Of a stretch of DNA of 7,673 nt, positions 5,947 to 7,673 are shown in pieces. The stretch spans positions 1 to 7,673 of the forward strand of contig JAFUUB010000092.1 of assembly GCA_017483985.1 (NCBI GenBank), read 5' to 3'. Origin of the DNA: Bacteroidales bacterium. Its GTDB lineage: Bacteria > Bacteroidota > Bacteroidia > Bacteroidales > UBA932. Positions within the stretch are counted from its first letter, which is position 1. Each line of letters starts with the position of its first letter. The translations under genes and the position numbers were made by a program. The notes under the pieces are model-generated. The model was given only the letters and a program-made list of their open reading frames with translations. It had not been told where the DNA came from and did not search any database.

Positions 5947-7673
5947 TTACTGCTCATCCGGAGCGTTGTTGTCCGGCTGCGGGCCCTGCGGGCCGCCCTG
6001 GCCGAACGGGTTGCCGCCCTGAGGCCCCTGCGGACCGCCCTGGGCACCGGCCTGCTGCTGGGCCTGGTACATCCGTTCGAACGCCTTGTTGAGGGCTTCG
6101 CTGTAGCGGTCGATGTCGGCGAGGTTCTGGTTCTTGACCGCCTCCTTCAGGCTGGCCACGTTGGTCTCGACCTCGGACTTGACATCTGCCGGGACGTTGG
6201 CGCCGTTGTCCTTGAGGAACTTCTCAGCCTGGAAGCAGAGGGCGTCGGCATTGTTGATCTTGTCGACCCGCTCCTTCTCAGCCTTGTCGGCAGCCTCGTT
6301 GGCCTTCGCCTCATCCCGCATGCGCTGGATCTCGGCGTCGGACAGGCCGGAGGAAGCCTCGATACGGATGCTCTGGGCCTTGCCGGTCGCCTTGTCGATG
6401 GCGGAGACATTCAGGATACCGTTGGCATCGATGCTGAACTTCACCGCGATCTGAGGGATGCCACGCGGAGCCGGAGCGATGCCGTCCAGGTGGAACACGC
6501 CGATCTGCTTGTTGTCCTTGGCCATCGGACGCTCGCCCTGGAGGACGCGGATCTCGACGGAAGGCTGGTTGTCAGCGGCCGTGGAGAAGATCTGCTCCTT
6601 GTCGACCGGGACGATGGTGTTGGCTTCGACCATCTTGGTCATCACGCCGCCGAGGGTCTCGATACCGAGGGACAGCGGGGTGACATCCTGGAGGATGACG
6701 TCCTTGACGTCGCCGGCGAGGACACCGCCCTGGATGGAAGCGCCGATCGCGACGACCTCATCCGGGTTCACGCTGCGGTTCGGCTCCTTGCCGAAGAAGT
6801 TGCGGACGATCTCCTGGATCTTCGGGATACGGGTGCTGCCGCCCACGAGGAGGACCTCGTCAATGTCGGAAGCGGAGAGCTTCGCGTCGGCCAGCGCCTT
6901 GCGGCAAGGTTCGACGGTGCGCTGGAACAGGTCGTCGCAGAGCATTTCGAACTTGGCACGGGTCAGGGTCTTCACCAGGTGCTTCGGCACGCCGTCGACC
7001 GGCATGATGTACGGGAGGTTGATCTCCGTGGAAGTCTGGTTGGACAGTTCGATCTTCGCCTTCTCGGCCGCTTCCTTCAGACGCTGGAGGGCCATCGGGT
7101 CCTTCTTCAGGTCGGAACCGTAGTTCTCGTTGGCGAATTCCTGGGCCAGCCAGTCGATGATCACCTGGTCGAAATCGTCGCCGCCCAGGTGGGTGTCGCC
7201 GTTGGTGGACTTCACCTCGAAGAGGCCGTCACCGAGTTCCAGGATGGAGATATCGAAGGTACCGCCGCCGAGGTCATAGACCGCGACTTTCTGGAGTTTG
7301 TCCTTCTTGTCAAGGCCGTAGGCAAGGGCCGCGGCCGTAGGCTCGTTGATGATTCGCTTGACCTCGAGACCGGCGATCTTGCCGGCTTCCTTGGTCGCCT
7401 GGCGCTGGGAGTCGCTGAAGTAGGCAGGGACCGTGATGACGGCCTCGGTCACTTCCTGGCGGAGGTATTCCTCAGCGGTCTTCTTCATCTTCTGCAGGAT
7501 CATGGCGCTGATATCCTGCGGAGAATACAGTCTGCCGTTGATGTGCACGCGCGGGGTGTTGTTTTCGCCGCGGACGACCTTGTACGGCACGCGGCCGACC
7601 TCGGTCGAAACCTGGTCGAACGTCTCACCCATGAAACGCTTGATCGAGAAGATGGTGTTGTTCGGATTGGTGA
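5947..7673 (-). CDS. dnaK: molecular chaperone DnaK (Hsp70), N-terminus beyond window
   Basis: This ATP-driven cytosolic chaperone works with DnaJ and GrpE in folding and heat-shock control. The window shows 574 residues and the stop codon. The frame runs unbroken off the right edge ([13 protein letters not shown] precedes MGETF), so the ATG at 7632 is internal and about 60 N-terminal residues are missing. Visible motifs, numbered from that internal Met, are [15 protein letters not shown] (66-80), [11 protein letters not shown] (96-106), the phosphate-2 loop DLGGGTFD (120-127) and [10 protein letters not shown] (261-270). The linker follows at 311-317, then the substrate-binding domain ([19 protein letters not shown]) and the helical lid from about 430. 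Two oddities are seen. The linker is D-V-I-L-Q-D rather than the usual D-V-L-L-L-D. The C-terminus is a Gly/Pro/Gln-rich tail ending PDEQ, without the common EEVK/EEVD-like ending. The gene ends in its own terminator; grpE and dnaJ are not in view. Confidence 0.98.
   Translation of the reverse strand, partial: TNPNNTIFSIKRFMGETFDQVSTEVGRVPYKVVRGENNTPRVHINGRLYSPQDISAMILQKMKKTAEEYLRQEVTEAVITVPAYFSDSQRQATKEAGKIAGLEVKRIINEPTAAALAYGLDKKDKLQKVAVYDLGGGTFDISILELGDGLFEVKSTNGDTHLGGDDFDQVIIDWLAQEFANENYGSDLKKDPMALQRLKEAAEKAKIELSNQTSTEINLPYIMPVDGVPKHLVKTLTRAKFEMLCDDLFQRTVEPCRKALADAKLSASDIDEVLLVGGSTRIPKIQEIVRNFFGKEPNRSVNPDEVVAIGASIQGGVLAGDVKDVILQDVTPLSLGIETLGGVMTKMVEANTIVPVDKEQIFSTAADNQPSVEIRVLQGERPMAKDNKQIGVFHLDGIAPAPRGIPQIAVKFSIDANGILNVSAIDKATGKAQSIRIEASSGLSDAEIQRMRDEAKANEAADKAEKERVDKINNADALCFQAEKFLKDNGANVPADVKSEVETNVASLKEAVKNQNLADIDRYSEALNKAFERMYQAQQQAGAQGGPQGPQGGNPFGQGGPQGPQPDNNAPDEQ
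5977..6039 (-). repeat. duplicated GGPQGPQ in the DnaK C-terminal tail
   Basis: The heptapeptide GGPQGPQ is encoded twice, by 6039-6019 and by 5997-5977, separated by seven residues (GGNPFGQ). The two 21-bp DNA copies match at 18 of 21 positions. All three differences fall at third codon positions and are silent. The repeat lies in the disordered tail after the lid helices. Silent-only differences suggest an older duplication with the peptide maintained, or convergent low-complexity drift. Confidence 0.7.

Noticed and set aside
7630..7632. ATG at 7632 as the start of dnaK.
   Set aside because: The reading frame continues upstream to the window edge with conserved DnaK sequence ([13 protein letters not shown]), so this Met is internal.
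1..7673. CRISPR array, insertion sequence, prophage, toxin-antitoxin, defence or biosynthetic island.
   Set aside because: I saw no regularly spaced direct repeats, transposase or integrase-like frames, tRNA or att duplications, or abrupt composition change. All long genuine frames are core-metabolism, transport or chaperone genes.

Overview
This window is an ordinary chromosomal core-gene segment, most likely from a GC-rich member of the Bacteroidota (Bacteroidales-like). The inference rests on three things. The translation starts lack Shine-Dalgarno sequences and sit behind A/T-rich leaders. TAnnTTTG-type -7 promoter motifs lie just upstream of several starts. The protein sequences also look Bacteroidales-like (333-aa class II aldolase, DVDVKGG guanylate kinase, BadF-type kinase). 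Coding DNA is visibly GC-rich while the few spacers are AT-rich. I cannot name the genus from the sequence alone.

Layout, left to right. Positions 1-195 hold a non-coding spacer with a leftward promoter-like motif, what may be the first three codons of a leftward gene, an unexplained stretch, and a strong bidirectional terminator. Class II fructose-bisphosphate aldolase (fba, minus strand, 196-1197) reads into that terminator. A 113-bp AT-rich divergent spacer (1198-1310) carries promoter-like motifs for fba and for a rightward four-gene operon. That operon is gmk (guanylate kinase), nadD (nicotinate-nucleotide adenylyltransferase), a single-domain CYTH phosphatase, and a BadF/NAGK-type sugar-kinase-like ATPase. 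Its genes are separated by 1 nt, 1 nt and a 4-nt ATGA overlap. It meets, stop codon to stop codon with zero spacing, a leftward copper-exporting P1B-type ATPase (copA, 3730-5889). Upstream of copA is dnaK (5947 to the right edge, N-terminus cut off by the window), with its own intrinsic terminator in the 57-bp gap.

How the genes work together: fba serves glycolysis/gluconeogenesis. gmk and nadD feed the GTP/dGTP and NAD pools. The CYTH protein probably hydrolyses inorganic tripolyphosphate or a similar triphosphate, and the BadF-like protein probably phosphorylates an amino sugar. copA and dnaK are stress-related genes in the same orientation, but a terminator separates them.

I found no CRISPR array, insertion sequence, prophage, toxin-antitoxin or defence genes, and no evidence for a new multi-gene system. 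The points worth a second look are small: a variant inter-domain linker and a non-canonical C-terminal tail in DnaK, the zero-spacing convergent junction, the terminator/promoter overlap between dnaK and copA, and an operator-like inverted repeat at the left edge.
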